NCBI RefSeq assembly: GCF_040183065.1
Contig: NC_091119.1
Coordinates: 192,765,543 to 192,829,542, forward strand
Reading direction: 5' to 3'
Length of the DNA: 64,000 bases
DNA from: Periplaneta americana
Taxonomy: Eukaryota > Arthropoda > Insecta > Blattodea > Blattidae
Shown: in pieces, positions 24,645-35,649 of the stretch
Position numbering within the stretch: the stretch's first letter is position 1
How the letters are laid out: each line of letters opens with the position of its first letter
Position numbers and translations under genes: made by a program
Notes under the pieces: generated by a model
Database searches by the model: none
Told to the model about the DNA's origin: nothing
What the model saw: the letters and a program-made list of their open reading frames with translations, nothing else

Positions 24645-27600
24645 TTATACTCAAGATAGAGTTCGAGGAGCTGTATTCAACGCACTCATCGGCTTTGTTG
24701 TCACTGAACGTACTGCGGAGTTATGGCGGCTAGAATGGCGGCGGAACAGTGCCCTTTTTTTCTCGAAAATCAGAAAGTGTTCGCGATTGCCATTTTAATC
24801 CTGTCGTGTAAGAAGTAAGTCAAGGGGATATACAGGGCCGCATCCCGTTCCTCGGTATAGCCGTTATTTCCGGAATTACAAACTCAAATATTTTAGGCAC
24901 CCAAAAATTGTGGCTAGAAAAAAGTCGACGGATTTTCCGGATATTTGCGGTGATTACTACTAGATATGCTGGGATTCTACAGTTAAAAGGGCAGGCCTCT
25001 GAGGCGCTTCGTTCTCCGTGTGTAGAAAAAATTCTGTTTTGGAAGGTCAAAATGACCATTTTTTGAAATTTTGCCGGCCTCTCCCTAACAAACGAACGGG
25101 GATAGAGAGTTGTCATTTATACTCAAGATAGAGTTCGAGGAGCTGTATTCAACGCACTCATCGGCTTTGTTGTCACTAAACGTACTGCGGAGTTATGGCG
25201 GCTAGAATGGCGGCTGCCCTTTTTTTCTCGAAAATCAGAAAGTGTTCGCGATTGCCATTTTGATGCTGTCGTGTAAGAATTAAGTCAAGGGGGAATACAG
25301 GGCCGCATCCCGTTCCTCGGTATGGCCGTTGATGCTGGGATGCTACAGTTAAAAGAGCAGGCCTCTGGGTCGCTTCGTTCTCCGTGTGTAGAAAAAATTC
25401 TGTTTTGGAAGGTCAAAATGACCATTTTTTGAAATTTTGCCGGTCTCTCCCTTCCAAACGAACGGGGATAGAGAGTTTTCATTTATACTCAAGATAGAGT
25501 TCGAGGAGCTGTATTCAACGCACTCATCGGCTTTGTTGTCACTAAACGTACTGCGGTGTTATGGCGGCTAGAATGCCCTTTTTTTCTCGAAAATCAGAAA
25601 GTGTTCGCGATTGCCATTTTGATGCTGTCGTGTAAGAAGTAAGTCAAGGGGTATTACAGGGCCGCATCCCGTTCCTCGGCATGGCCGTTATTTCCGGAAT
25701 TACAAACTCAAATATTTTAGGTACCCAAATATTGGGGCTAGAAAAAAGTGCGACGGATTTTCCGGATATTTGCGGTGATTACTACTAGAGATGCTGGGAT
25801 GCTACAGTTAAAAGGGCAGGCCTCTGAGTCGCTTCTTTCTCCGTGTGTAGAAAAAATTCTGTTTTGGAAGGTCAAAATGACCATTTTTTGAAATTTTGCC
25901 GGCCTCTCCCTTCCAAACGAACGGGGATAGAGAGTTGTCATTTATACTCAAGATAGAGTTCGAGGAGCTGTATTCAACGCACTCATCGGCTTTGTTGTCA
26001 CTAAACGTACTGCGGAGTTATGGCGGCTAGAATGGCGGCGGAACAGTGCCCTTTTTTTCTCGAAAATCAGAAAGTGGTCGCGATTGCCATTTTGATGCTG
26101 TCGTGTAAGAAGTAAGTCAAGGTGGAATACAGTGCCGCATCCCGTTCTTCGGCATGGCCGTTATTTCCGGAATTACAAACTCAAATATTTTAGGTACCCA
26201 AAAATTGGGGCTAGAAAAATTGCGACGGATTTTCCGGATATTTGCGGTGATTACTACTAGAGATGCTTGGATGCTACAGTTAAAAGGGCAGGCCTCTGAT
26301 TCGCTTCGTTCTCCGTGTGTAGAAAAAATTCTGTTTTGGAAGGTCAAAATGACCATTTTTTTTAATTTTGCCGGCCTCTCCCTTCCAAACGAACGGGGAT
26401 AGAGAGTTGTCATTTATACTCAAGATAGAGTTCGAGGAGCTGTATTCAACGCACTCATCGGCTTTGTTGTCACTAAACGTACTGCGGAGTTATTAAACCC
26501 TTGCCCTTTTTTTCTCGAAAATTAGAAAGTGTTCGCGATTGCCATTTTGATGCTGTCGTGTAAGATGTAAGTCAAGGGGGAATACAGGGCCGCATCCCGT
26601 TACTCGGTATGGCCGTAATTTCCGGAATTACAAACTCAAATATTTTAGGTACCCAAAAATTGGGGCTAGAAAAATGTGCGACGGATTTTCCGGATATTTG
26701 CGGTGATTACTACTAGAGATGCTGGGATGCTACAGTTAAAAGGGCAGGCCTCTGAGTCGCTTCTTTCTCCGTGTGTAGAAAAAATTCTGTTTTGGAAGGT
26801 CAAAATGACCATTTTTTGAAATTTTGCCGGCCTCTCCCTTCCAAACGAACGGGGATAGAGAGTTGTCATTTATACACAAGATAGAGTTCGAGTAGCTGTA
26901 TTCAACACATGCATCGGCTTTGTTGTCACTAAACGTACTGCGGAGTTATGGCGGCTAGAATGGCAGCGGAACAGTGGTTTAAACCCTTGCCCTTTTTTTC
27001 TCGAAAATCAGAAAGTGTTCGCGATTGCCATTTTGATGCTGTCGTGTAAGAAGTAAGTCAAGGGGGAATACAGGGCCGCAACCCGTTCCTAGGTATGGCC
27101 TTTATTTCCGGAATTACAAACTCAAATATTTTAGGTACCCAAAAATTGGGGCTAGAAAAAAGTGCGACGGATTTTCCGGATATTTGCGTTGATTACTACT
27201 AGAGATGCTGGGATGCTACAGTTAAAAGGGCAGGCCTCTGAGTCGCTTCTTTCTCCGTGTGTAGAAAAAATTCTGTTTTGGAAGGTCAAAATGACCATTT
27301 TCTTAAATTTTGCCGGCCTCTCCGTTCCAAACGAACGGGGATAGAGAGTTGTCATTTATACTCAAGATAGAGTTCGACGAGCTGTATTCAACGCACTCAT
27401 CGGCTTTGTTGTCACTAAACGTACTGCGGAGTTATGGCGGCTAGAATGGCGGCGGAACAGTGCCCTTTTTTTTCTCGAAAATCAGAAAGTGTTCGCGATT
27501 GCCATTTTGATGCTGTCGTGTAAGAAGTAAGTCAAGGGGGAATACAGGGCCGCATCCCGTTCCTCGGTATGGCCGTTATTTCCGGAATTACAAACTCAAA

Positions 27601-30600
27601 TATTTTAGGTACCCATAAATTTGGGCTAGAAAAAAGTGCGACGGATTTTCCGGATATTTGCGGTGATTACTACTAGAGATGCTGGGATGCTACAATTAAA
27701 AGGGCAGGCCTCTGAGTCGCTTCTTTCTCCGTGTGTAGAAAAAATTCTGTTTTGGAAGGTCATATTGGCCATTTTTTGAAATTTTGCCTGCCTCTCCCTT
27801 CCAAACGAACGGGGATAGAGAGTTGTCATTTATACTCAAGATAGAGTTCGAGGAGCTGTATTCAACGCACTCATCGTCTTTGTTGTCACTAAACGTACTG
27901 CGGAGTTATGGCGGCCAGAATGGCGGTGGAACAGTGGTTTAAACCCTTGCCCTTTTTTTCTCGAAAATCAGAAAGTGTTCGCGATTGCCATTTTGATGCT
28001 GTCGTGTAAGAAGTAAGTCAAGGGGGAATACAGGGCCGCATCCCGTTACTCGGTATGGCCGTTATTTCCGGAATTACAAACTCAAATATTTTAGGTACCC
28101 AAAAATTGGGGCTAGAAAAAAGTGCGACGGATTTTCCGGATATTTGCGGTGATTACTACTAGATATGCTGGGATGCTACAGTTAAAAGGGCTGGCCTCTG
28201 AGTCGCTTCTTTCTCCGTGTGAAGAAAAAATTCCGTTTTAGGAAGGTCAAAATGACCATTTTTTGAAATTTTGCCGCCCTCTCCCTTCCAAACGAACGGG
28301 GATAGAGAGTTGTCATTTATACTCAAGATAGAGTTCGAGGAGCTGTATTCAACGCACTCATCGGCTTTGTTGTCACTAAACGTACTGCGGAGTTATTAAA
28401 CCCTTGCCCTTTTTTTCTCGAAAATCAGAAAGTGTTCGCGATTGCCATTTTGATGCTGTCGTGTAAGATGTAAGTTAAGGGGGAATACAGGGCCGCATCC
28501 CGTTACTCGGTATGGCCGTTATTTCCGGAATTACAAACTCAAATATTTTAGGTACCCAAAAATTGGGGCTAGAAAAATGTGCGACGGATTTTCCGGATAT
28601 TTGCGGTGATTACTACTAGAGATGCTGGGATACTACAGTTAAAAGGGCAGGTCTCTGAGTCGCTTCTTTCTCCGTGTGTAGAAAAAATTCTGTTTTGGAA
28701 GGTCAAAATGACCATTTTTTGAAATTTTGCCGGCCTCTCCCTTCCAAACGAACGGGGATAGAGAGTTGTCTTTTATACTCAAGATAGAGTTCGAGGAGCT
28801 GTATTCAACGCACGCATCGGCTTTGTTGTCACTAAAAGTACTGCGGAGTTATGGCGGCTAGAATGGCGGCGGAACAGTGGTTTAAACCCTTGCCCTTTTT
28901 TTCTCGAAAATCAGAAAGTGTTCGCGATTGCCATTTTGATGCTTTCGTGTAAGAAGTAAATCAAGGGGGAATACGGGGCCGCATCCCGTTCCTCGGTATG
29001 GCCGTTATTTCCGGAATTACAAACTCAAATATTTTAGGTACCCAAAAATTGGGGCTAGAAAAAAGTGCGACGGATTTTCCGGATATTTGCGGTGATTACT
29101 ACTAGAGATGCTGGGATGCTACAATTAAAAGGGCAGGCCTCGAAGTCGCTTCTTTCTCCGTGTGTAGAAAAAATTCTGTTTTGGAAGGTCAAAATGACCA
29201 TTTTTTGAAATTTTGCCGGCCTCTCCCTTCCAAACGAACGGGGATAGAGAGTTGTCATTTATACTCAAGATAGAGTTCGAGGAGCTGTATTCATCGCACT
29301 CATCGGCTTTGTTGTCAGTAAACGTACTGCCCTTTTTTTCTCGAAAATCAGAAAGTGTTCGCAATTGCCATATTGATGCTATCGTGTAAGAAGTAAGTCA
29401 AGGGGGAATACAGGGCCGCTTCCCGGTCCTCGGTATGGCCGTTATTTCCGGAATTACAAACTCAAATATTTTAGGTACCCAAAAATTGGGGCTAGAAAAA
29501 AGTGCGACGGATTTTCCGGATATTTGCGGTGATTACTACTAGAGATGCTGGGAAGCTACAGTTAAAAGGGCAGGCCTCTGAGTCGCTTCTTTTTCTCCGT
29601 GTGTAGAAAAAATTCTGTTTTGGAAGGTCAAAATGACCATTTTCTTAAATTTTGCCGGCCTCTCCCTTCCAAACGAACGGGGATAGAGAGTTGTCATTTA
29701 TACTCAAGATAGATTTCGAGGAGCTGTATTCAACGCACTCATCGGCTTTGTTGTCACTAAACGTACTGCGGAGTTATGGCGGCTAGAATGGCGGCGGAAC
29801 AGTGCCCTTTTTTTTTCTCGAAAATCAGAAAGTGTTCGCGATTGCCATTTTGATGCTGTCGTGTAAGAAGTAAGTCAAGGGGGAATACAGGGCCGCATCC
29901 CGTTCCTCGGTATGGCCGTTATTTCCGGAATTACAAACTCAAATATTTTAGGTACCCAAAAATTGGGGCTAGAAAAAAGTGCGACGGATTTTCCGGATAT
30001 TTGCGGGGATTACTACTAGAGATGCTGGGATGCTACAATTAAAAGGGCAGGCCTCTGAGTCGCTTCTTTCTCCGTGTGTAGAAAAAATTCTGTTTTGGAA
30101 GGTCATATTGGCCATTTTTTGAAATTTTGCCTGCCTCTCCCTTCCAAACGAACGGGGATAGAGAGTTGTCATTTATACTCAAGATAGAGTTCGAGGAGCT
30201 GTATGCAACGCACTCATCGGCTTTGTTGTCACTAAACGTACTGCGGAGTAATGGCGGCCAGAATGGCGGTGGAACAGTGGTTTAAACCCTTGCCCTTTTT
30301 TTCTCGAAAATCAGAAAGTGTTCGCGATTGCCATTTTGATGCTGTCGTGTAAGAAGTAAGTCAAGGGGGAATACAGGGCCGCATCCCGTTCCTCGGTATG
30401 GCCGTTATTTCCGGAATTACAAACTCAAATATTTTAGGTACCCAAAAATTGGGGCTAGAAAAAAGTGCGACGGATTTTCCGGATATTTGCGGTGATTACT
30501 ACTAGATATGCTGGGATGCTACAGTTAAAAGGGCTGGCCTCTGAGTCGCTTCTTTCTCCGTGTGAAGAAAAAATTCCGTTTTAGGAAGGTCAAAATGACC

Positions 30601-31210
30601 ATTTTTTGAAAATTTGCCGGCCTCTCCCTTCCAAACGAACGGGGATAGAGTGTTGTCATTTATACTCAAGATAGAGTTCGAGGAGCTGTATTCAACGCAC
30701 TCATCGGCTTTGTTGTCACTAAACGTACTGCGGAGTTATTAAACCCTTGCCCTTTTTTTCTCGAAAATCAGAAAGTGTTCGCGATTGCCATTTTGATGCT
30801 GTCGTGTAAGAAGTAAGTCAAGGGGGAATTCAGGGCCGCATCCCGTTCCTCGGTATGGCCGTTATTTCCGGAATTACAAACTCAAATATTTTAGGTACCC
30901 AAAAATTGGGGCTAGAAAAAAGTGCGACGGATTTTCCGGATATTTGCGGTGATTACTACTAGAGATGCTGGGATGCTACAGTTAAAAGGACAGGCCTCTG
31001 ATTCGCTTCTTTCTCCGTGTGTAGAAAAAATTCTGTTTTGGAAGGTCAAAATGACCATTTTTTTTAAGTCTGCCGGCCTCTCCCTTCCAAACGGACGGGG
31101 ATAGAGAGTTGTCATTTATACTCAAGATAGAGTTCGAGGAGCTGTATTCAACGCACTCATTGGCTTTGTTGTCACTAAACGTACTGCGGAGTTATGGTGG
31201 CTAGAATGGC
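24645..31210 (+). repeat. Degenerate edge zone of the left satellite array
   Basis: Monomers here are still in orientation A but carry many more private substitutions and indels than those at 1-24 kb. Examples are GTTCGAGGAGC replacing GTTCGACGAGC, CTAACAAACG at about 25,085, a ~100-bp deletion joining GGCCGTT to GATGCTGGG at about 25,330, and ~30-bp deletions giving GGAGTTATTAAACCC at 26,488, 28,391 and about 30,735. A larger deletion at about 29,330 removes roughly 50 bp (AACGTACTGCCC junction). This matches the known behaviour of tandem arrays, in which edge monomers escape homogenisation. Confidence 0.9.
27462..31210 (+). repeat. Left-edge higher-order repeat, period ~2,343 bp (5 monomers)
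   Basis: A monomer with GGTCATATTGGCC and TTTTGCCTGCC at 27626 recurs at 29969, 2,343 bp later. The following monomer, with GTGAAGAAAAAATTCCG, is at about 28,218 and about 30,563. The extended T-run marker CAGTGCCC followed by eight or more Ts is at about 27,460 and 29,800. The second copy is incomplete toward the array edge. The right array carries the same marker monomers but in a longer super-unit of about 3,307-3,315 bp. Confidence 0.75.
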
Positions 31211-32262
31211 GGTGGAACAGTGCCCTTTTTTTCTCGAAAATCAGAAAGTGTTCGCGATTGCCATTTTGATGCTGTCGTGTAAGAAGTAAGTCAATGGGGA
31301 ATACAGGGCCGCATCCCGTTCCTCGGTATGGCCGTTATTTCCGGAATTACAAACTCAAATATTTTAGGTACCCAAAAATTGAGGCTAGAAAAAAGTGCGA
31401 CGGATTTTCCGGATATTTGCGGTGATTACTACTAGAGATGCTGGGATGCTACAGTTAAAAGGGCAGGCCTCTGATTCGCTTCTTTTTCAGTGTGTAGAAA
31501 AAATTCTGTTTTGGAAGGTCAAAATGACCATTTTTTGAAATTTTGCCGGCCTCTCCCTTCCAAACGAACGGGGATAGAGAGTTGTCATTTATACTCAAGA
31601 TAGAGTTCGAGGAGCTGTATTCAACGCACTCATCGTCTTTGTTGTCACTAAACGTACTGCGGAGTTATGGCGGCTAGAATGGCGGCTGAACAGTGGTTTA
31701 AACCCTTGGCCTTTTTTTCTCGAAAATCAGAAAGTGTTCGCGATTGCCATTTTGATGCTGTCGTGTAAGAAGTAAGTCAAGGGGGAATACAGGGCCGCTT
31801 CCCGTTCCTCGGTAGGGCCATTATTTCCGGAAATACAGACTCAAATATTTTAGGTACCCAAAAATTTGGGCTAAAAAAAGTGCGACGGATTTGCCGGATA
31901 TTAGCGATGATTACTACTAAAGATGCTGGGATGCTACATTTAAAAGGGCAGGCCTCTGAGTCGCTTCGTTCTCCGTGTGTAGAAAAAATTCTGTTTTGGA
32001 AGGTCTAAATGACCATGTTTTGAAATTTTGCCGGCGTCTCCCTTCCAAACGAACGGGGATAGAAAGTTGTCATTTATAGTCAAGATTGAGTTGGAGGAGC
32101 TGTATTCAACGCACTCATCGGCTTTATTGTCGCTAAACGTACTGCGGAGTTATGGCGGCTAGAATGGCGGCGGAAAGTGTTCGCGATTGCCATTTTGATG
32201 CTATCGTGTAATAAGTAAGTCACGGGGAATACAGGGCTGCATCCCGTTCCTCGGTATGGCCG

Positions 32263-32278
32263 TTATTTCCGGAAATAA
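32263..32278. repeat. 16-bp perfect palindrome at the satellite orientation flip
   Basis: TTATTTCCGGAAATAA is its own reverse complement. Left of it the satellite runs in orientation A (GGCCGTTATTTCC). Right of it satellite-like sequence continues in the opposite orientation (GGAAATAAATGCCATA). Normal monomers carry only the 8-bp core TTCCGGAA at this point. The flip therefore lies exactly on a symmetry already present in the monomer. An identical mirror copy is at 49,693-49,708. Confidence 0.93.
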
Positions 32279-32706
32279 ATGCCATATCGTGGAACGGGAT
32301 GTATTGTTTAATTCCCCCTTGACTTACTTCGGACACGATTTCATGAAAATGCGAATCTCGAACACAAACTGATTATCGAGAAAAAATACCAAGGCTTAAA
32401 CTTCTATTCCTCGTACATTCTATGCGCCATATCTCCGCCGTATGTGTAGTGAGAACAAGCTGATAAATGCGGCGAATAGACGTCCACGTACTCTATCTGT
32501 AGTATAAATGTCAACCCTCTGTCTTCAGGCATATGGACGGTAAGGGCCGTGATATAAAAAATGGTCATTTTGGCCTTCCAAAAGAGAATTTTCTCTACAC
32601 TATTAGAACGAAGAGTCTCTGAGACCCGCCCTTTTCACTGTAACATCCCCACATGGTTACTAATATTCACGAATAAAATCGAGGAAATCCGTTGCACTTT
32701 TTTGTA
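32279..32706 (-). repeat. Single diverged satellite monomer, reverse orientation
   Basis: This segment aligns along its length with the reverse complement of the 486-bp monomer. Recognisable blocks are GGAACGGGATG, CCCCCTTGACTTACTTC, GAGAAAAAATACCAAGG, CTCTATCTGTAGTATAAATG, AAAATGGTCATTTTGGCC, GAATTTTCTCTACAC, CCCTTTTCACTGTA and AAATCCGTTGCACTTTTTTG. By eye it matches about three-quarters of positions. Similarity ends near 32,706. The 67-codon frame of array monomers is broken here by an early stop, arguing that the frame is not selected. It looks like an old array-boundary relic. A mirror copy is at 49,264-49,692. Confidence 0.88.
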
Positions 32707-33284
32707 GTCTTCTGCTCTTCAGCTGTGCATTTTTTTATCCCTTCCTTTGAGAGAATCCTCTTGAGACTGATTGTTGTTTCGCAATTAGTGTTGTTTTTGT
32801 CTGATTTGGAAGCTCCTTTGTTGTAGTCTTTAAAGGATGTATAATTTTTAGTCATCTAAATAGTTTCATAATTATTTAGACATTTATTGTGGTAATAAGG
32901 GCATTTTACTTTGTATATCTTACTTCATCTGCAGTGTCTGTTTCTCATATTTCACATTTTATCACATTTATTATCCTTGCAACGGACAAAATGTAGATTT
33001 CAAATTGGACGAAAAACTTCATTGAGGTACGAAGTCCAAGTTCAAAATTGTGGCTATGTTGCAAAGTGAAATTATTATCTTTAATTGAGTGTAATTATTT
33101 AATTCCATGATTATAGTGATATATTCTAATGTGGGATATGTTCTGAATGTTTGATTTGCAGTTATGAATATTTTTCCTTTGGCATTCTTTATTTCCTTTG
33201 TCTTGTTCATGTATTTCATGTCTTTGTTACATTGTTGATTTGAAACTTAGAGATATTAGACCTATAACATTGCTATGTTTGCAG
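32707..33284. other. AT-rich low-copy DNA, likely intron sequence upstream of the terminal exon
   Basis: No satellite similarity and no convincing coding sequence. Short open frames at 32,667-32,855 and 33,019-33,219 (minus strand) show no recognisable domain and sit in AT-rich DNA. The stretch ends in a pyrimidine-containing acceptor, TGCTATGTTTGCAG. If the exon belongs to a gene, this is the 3' part of its last intron, cut off upstream by the satellite boundary. Confidence 0.5.
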
Positions 33285-33399
33285 GCTGATTCCTTTGGTA
33301 GATGGCAGTATGTCGCTGGATTGCCTGGCAGTGATGGTGCAGACTGCTCTGTTCATATTGCAGCACTCTGCTCGAGACGTGATTGAGCCGGACACGTAA
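33285..33399 (+). CDS. Putative 3'-terminal coding exon (partial gene), left copy
   Basis: The sequence GTTTGCAG is followed by a 37-codon open frame ending in TAA at 33,397-33,399. The first base (33,285) would complete a codon split by the intron. The peptide begins LIPLVDGSMSLDCLAVMV and ends SARDVIEPDT. The middle, ALFILQH, is hydrophobic and helix-like. Without splicing the frame stays open only back to 33,268, after a TAA at 33,265-33,267, so an intron is needed. AATAAA follows at 33,562. I do not recognise the protein family. No other exon is visible in the 0.6 kb before the satellite edge, so this is probably the displaced tail of a gene captured in a segmental duplication. The mirror copy at 48,568-48,682 differs by one amino acid (Ala here, Pro there). 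It could also be a chance frame with a chance AG. Confidence 0.5.
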
Positions 33400-33561
33400 A
33401 GAGTTGCAATGCGAGGAGAAGACAAGGTTGAAAGAGTGGTTTTAGTTAAATAATACAAGTTTATATCATGAAATCTATTAAACACCAATTGCACTATAGA
33501 TACGTGTGTGTGTGTTTGTGTGTTGTATGTATAAAGGAATAGAGGAGAAGTAATTCTTAAC

Positions 33562-33567
33562 AATAAA
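33562..33567 (+). promoter_or_regulatory. Canonical poly(A) signal AATAAA, left copy
   Basis: AATAAA lies about 160 nt after the stop codon of the putative terminal exon, a normal 3'-UTR distance. Between them is a short GT-rich microsatellite at about 33,504-33,523. In AT-rich DNA this hexamer also occurs by chance, so its value rests on its position after the exon. Confidence 0.45.
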
Positions 33568-34601
33568 AGACATACTGTAAACTGCATAAAAGCTAATTTC
33601 ATTGTCAATTATTTTCAGTATCCATTATGTTACAAGTGTTAATAGGAGGCTCCCAGTATAAAATGTTGACGGCTTTAGGCCTAGTATTTCGTCAAGGGAA
33701 GCTGTTGAAGGAATAGATTATGGAGACGCAATGTGTAATGAATAACCTTCAGTATAGTTACTACAACATTACATGAGTGATGTTATAAGTTTATTAAGAA
33801 ATGTAGAAATAGGATATATTTATTAAGTCTATTTTAACAAATGAATGTTTGTATAATGTTGATGATAATTTTTTTAAATATGCATTTGAATATATATGTT
33901 TGACCATGCCTGTATACTTTGTATTTTGTGACAATAAGGTAATGTCAATATGAACAAAATGACATGAAGGAGGAATGATTCCTTTGGACTCTTTGTCTGG
34001 AAGCGATCAGCACTTTGTACGTAACTAGTGAGCTAACATAACATGTATTTACGTCATTGAGTTCATAACTTACATTGCAATTGAGGCTAACTACACATGT
34101 GTATGACTAGAGTTCAGTCTGGTGTGAATAGGACTTAACACGACCATGCCTGAGTGGTCCCTGGGGTCTGCTATCTATATTTTTTTTGTGCGTGAAGGCA
34201 GTCCATATGGCTGTCAGCATCCCACTATATTCCTCGAGCTCTACAGATCTCCTGACGGCAATAGTACCTATTGAATATGGATCGGACCGTTGTGGCCCTT
34301 GTCTATCGTCGGGGCTTGGATTGGGTTTATTATAGAATCATAAATATAAACATAATAAGATGCATATCACTATGAATACAACATTTTATTTTGATCATTT
34401 GTAATGAACTTACAGTAACATTGATACTAATGAATAAACTTTGCATCGTACTCTCTTGCTTTAAAATATTCGAAATGCAGTTTTATGTTACAGAAAAATT
34501 ACATTCTCGAACCTTGTTTGAAACTGAGTAATTCACATTAGAATTTTGTTTGACAAATAATATAACAAAATAGAGTACTGAAACCTGTTTGAAAAATATT
34601 T
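33568..34601. other. Low-copy spacer, no gene seen; one less AT-rich island
   Basis: Mostly AT-rich DNA without a coding frame I can support. A block at about 34,140-34,330 is less AT-rich and more complex than its surroundings. It contains GGTCCCTGGGGTCTGC and TCCTCGAGCTCTACAGATC, which could be a remnant of a dispersed element. I could not find terminal repeats, a target-site duplication or a tRNA-like head. The region is duplicated at 47,366-48,399. Confidence 0.6.
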
Positions 34602-35200
34602 ATTCTCAATTCACTCTAGTCACACCCAGGTCACTCTTAAGTCGCTCTCATGTTAATCCTAAACACTTGCAAGTCACTCCCAAATCACTCTTAAGTCACT
34701 TTCCATTCACTGTCGAGTCGATATTAAGTCACCCCCATTCACTCTTAAATCACTCCCAAATCACTCTCGGTTCCCTCTTAAGTCACTCAAAAGTCATTCT
34801 CGATTTGCACACGAGTCACTCTCAAATCTTTATGTCACTCTCAAGTCAATCTCAAAACACTCCCAAGTCATACTCGTGTCATTCTTAATACACTCTCATA
34901 AATCAGTTAACACACACATGACTCTCGATTCACTCCTAAGTCACACCTAACTTAGTATGAAATCACTATCGATTTGCTCCGTAGTCACTCTTCATTCACT
35001 CCGAAGTCAATCTCGATTTATTCCCAAATCACTTCCAAATTAATGTTACAACACTCCCAAGTCACACTTTAATCACTCAAGTCAGTCTTGAGTCACCCTT
35101 AAGTCACTCTCGATTCACACTCAAGTTACCCCCAAATCACTCTTGTAAGTCCTACGTCAATGTTAAACACTCCCACGTCACTCAAAAAATCACTCTTCAC
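34602..35200 (+). repeat. Degenerate 11-bp minisatellite, left copy
   Basis: A run of related 11-mers with consensus close to TCACTCTCAAG. Consecutive units at about 34,740-34,860 read TCACTCTTAAA, TCACTCCCAAA, TCACTCTCGGT, TCCCTCTTAAG, TCACTCAAAAG. Units vary at many positions, and occasional indels break the register. The 99-codon frame across 34,589-34,888, rich in Ser, His and Leu, is a reading of this repeat. Mirror copy at 46,767-47,365. Confidence 0.9.
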
Positions 35201-35390
35201 AACAAATTGATTCACAAAAAATTTCAATTGTATAATTACTATCTTCAGATATTACTAATTCTCAATTTTTTTTGGCAAACAGTTTACAATTATTTTATGC
35301 ACAAATGACAGGAAATGTATAGACTATATCATGTGTATCATTTAAAGGATTACATTTGCCTTCCACTGAGATTTGAGTTACATAATGTAA

Positions 35391-35640
35391 TCCACTCAAA
35401 AAAACATATACTCTATTCACACTATCATCGATACCGTTGTGGTGACTTAATGAACAGCAGTGGATTACTTTTGTCTTTCACACCAATTTCAATTACATTT
35501 ATATTCCACACAGAAATGCATCCACACAGAATTGGATTACATCTGAAATCCACTCTAAAAGGATATATACTCTATTCACGCTATCCTCATCTATAACGAT
35601 GTGGTGACTTAATAAACATGAGTGGATTACTTTTGTCTCA
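35391..35640 (+). repeat. Diverged direct duplication (~95-bp units, ~158 bp apart), left copy
   Basis: Segments at about 35,391-35,484 and 35,549-35,640 share TCCACTC, TATACTCTATTCAC, a TGTGGTGACTTAAT block and GTGGATTACTTTTGTCT in the same order, with scattered differences. The material between them and around 35,510-35,545 already contains pieces of the 28-bp unit that dominates downstream (CCACACAGAATTGGATTACA). This looks like the ancestral flank from which the minisatellite expanded. The 35,201-35,390 stretch before it shows nothing I can name. Confidence 0.8.
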
Positions 35641-35649
35641 GTCAGATTT

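Larger units (their letters stand above)
1..32262 (+). repeat. Left satellite array, ~486-bp monomer (orientation A)
   Basis: About 67 head-to-tail copies of one monomer fill the first half of the window. Successive equivalent points (167, 653, 1139, 1604, 2090, 2563, 3036, 3522...) are 486, 465, 473 or 475 bp apart. Landmarks in each unit include TTTTTTTCTCGAAAATCAG, TATTTCCGGAATTAC, AGGTACCCAAAAATTG, GCGACGGATTTTCCGG and CCCTTCCAAACGAACGGGG. The length classes come mainly from a small indel removing the GTTTAAACCCTTG segment (473) or a slightly larger one (465). Nearly every unit has a 67-codon reading frame on the minus strand, which I read as a by-product of homogenisation. The monomer is not one I recognise. 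The array continues beyond the left edge of the window. Confidence 0.97.

Noticed and set aside
1..32262. Tandem 486-bp units as a CRISPR array or other bacterial repeat-spacer locus
   Set aside because: The whole unit is repeated with no unique spacers, the unit is far too long, and the surroundings are eukaryotic.
33504..33523. GT-rich run as a telomere-like or regulatory repeat
   Set aside because: Only about ten interrupted dinucleotides. It is an ordinary short microsatellite in the putative 3' UTR.
33273..33608. 111-codon minus-strand ORF overlapping the exon (and its mirror at 48,359-48,694) as an independent gene
   Set aside because: It is antisense to the exon with an acceptor and poly(A) signal, reads through a GT microsatellite as Thr/His repeats, and shows no recognisable domain. 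The plus-strand exon is the better explanation.
34140..34330. Less AT-rich island as a SINE or tRNA-derived element
   Set aside because: No A/B-box pair, poly(A) tail or target-site duplication that I can see, and the only other copy in the window is the mirror arm.
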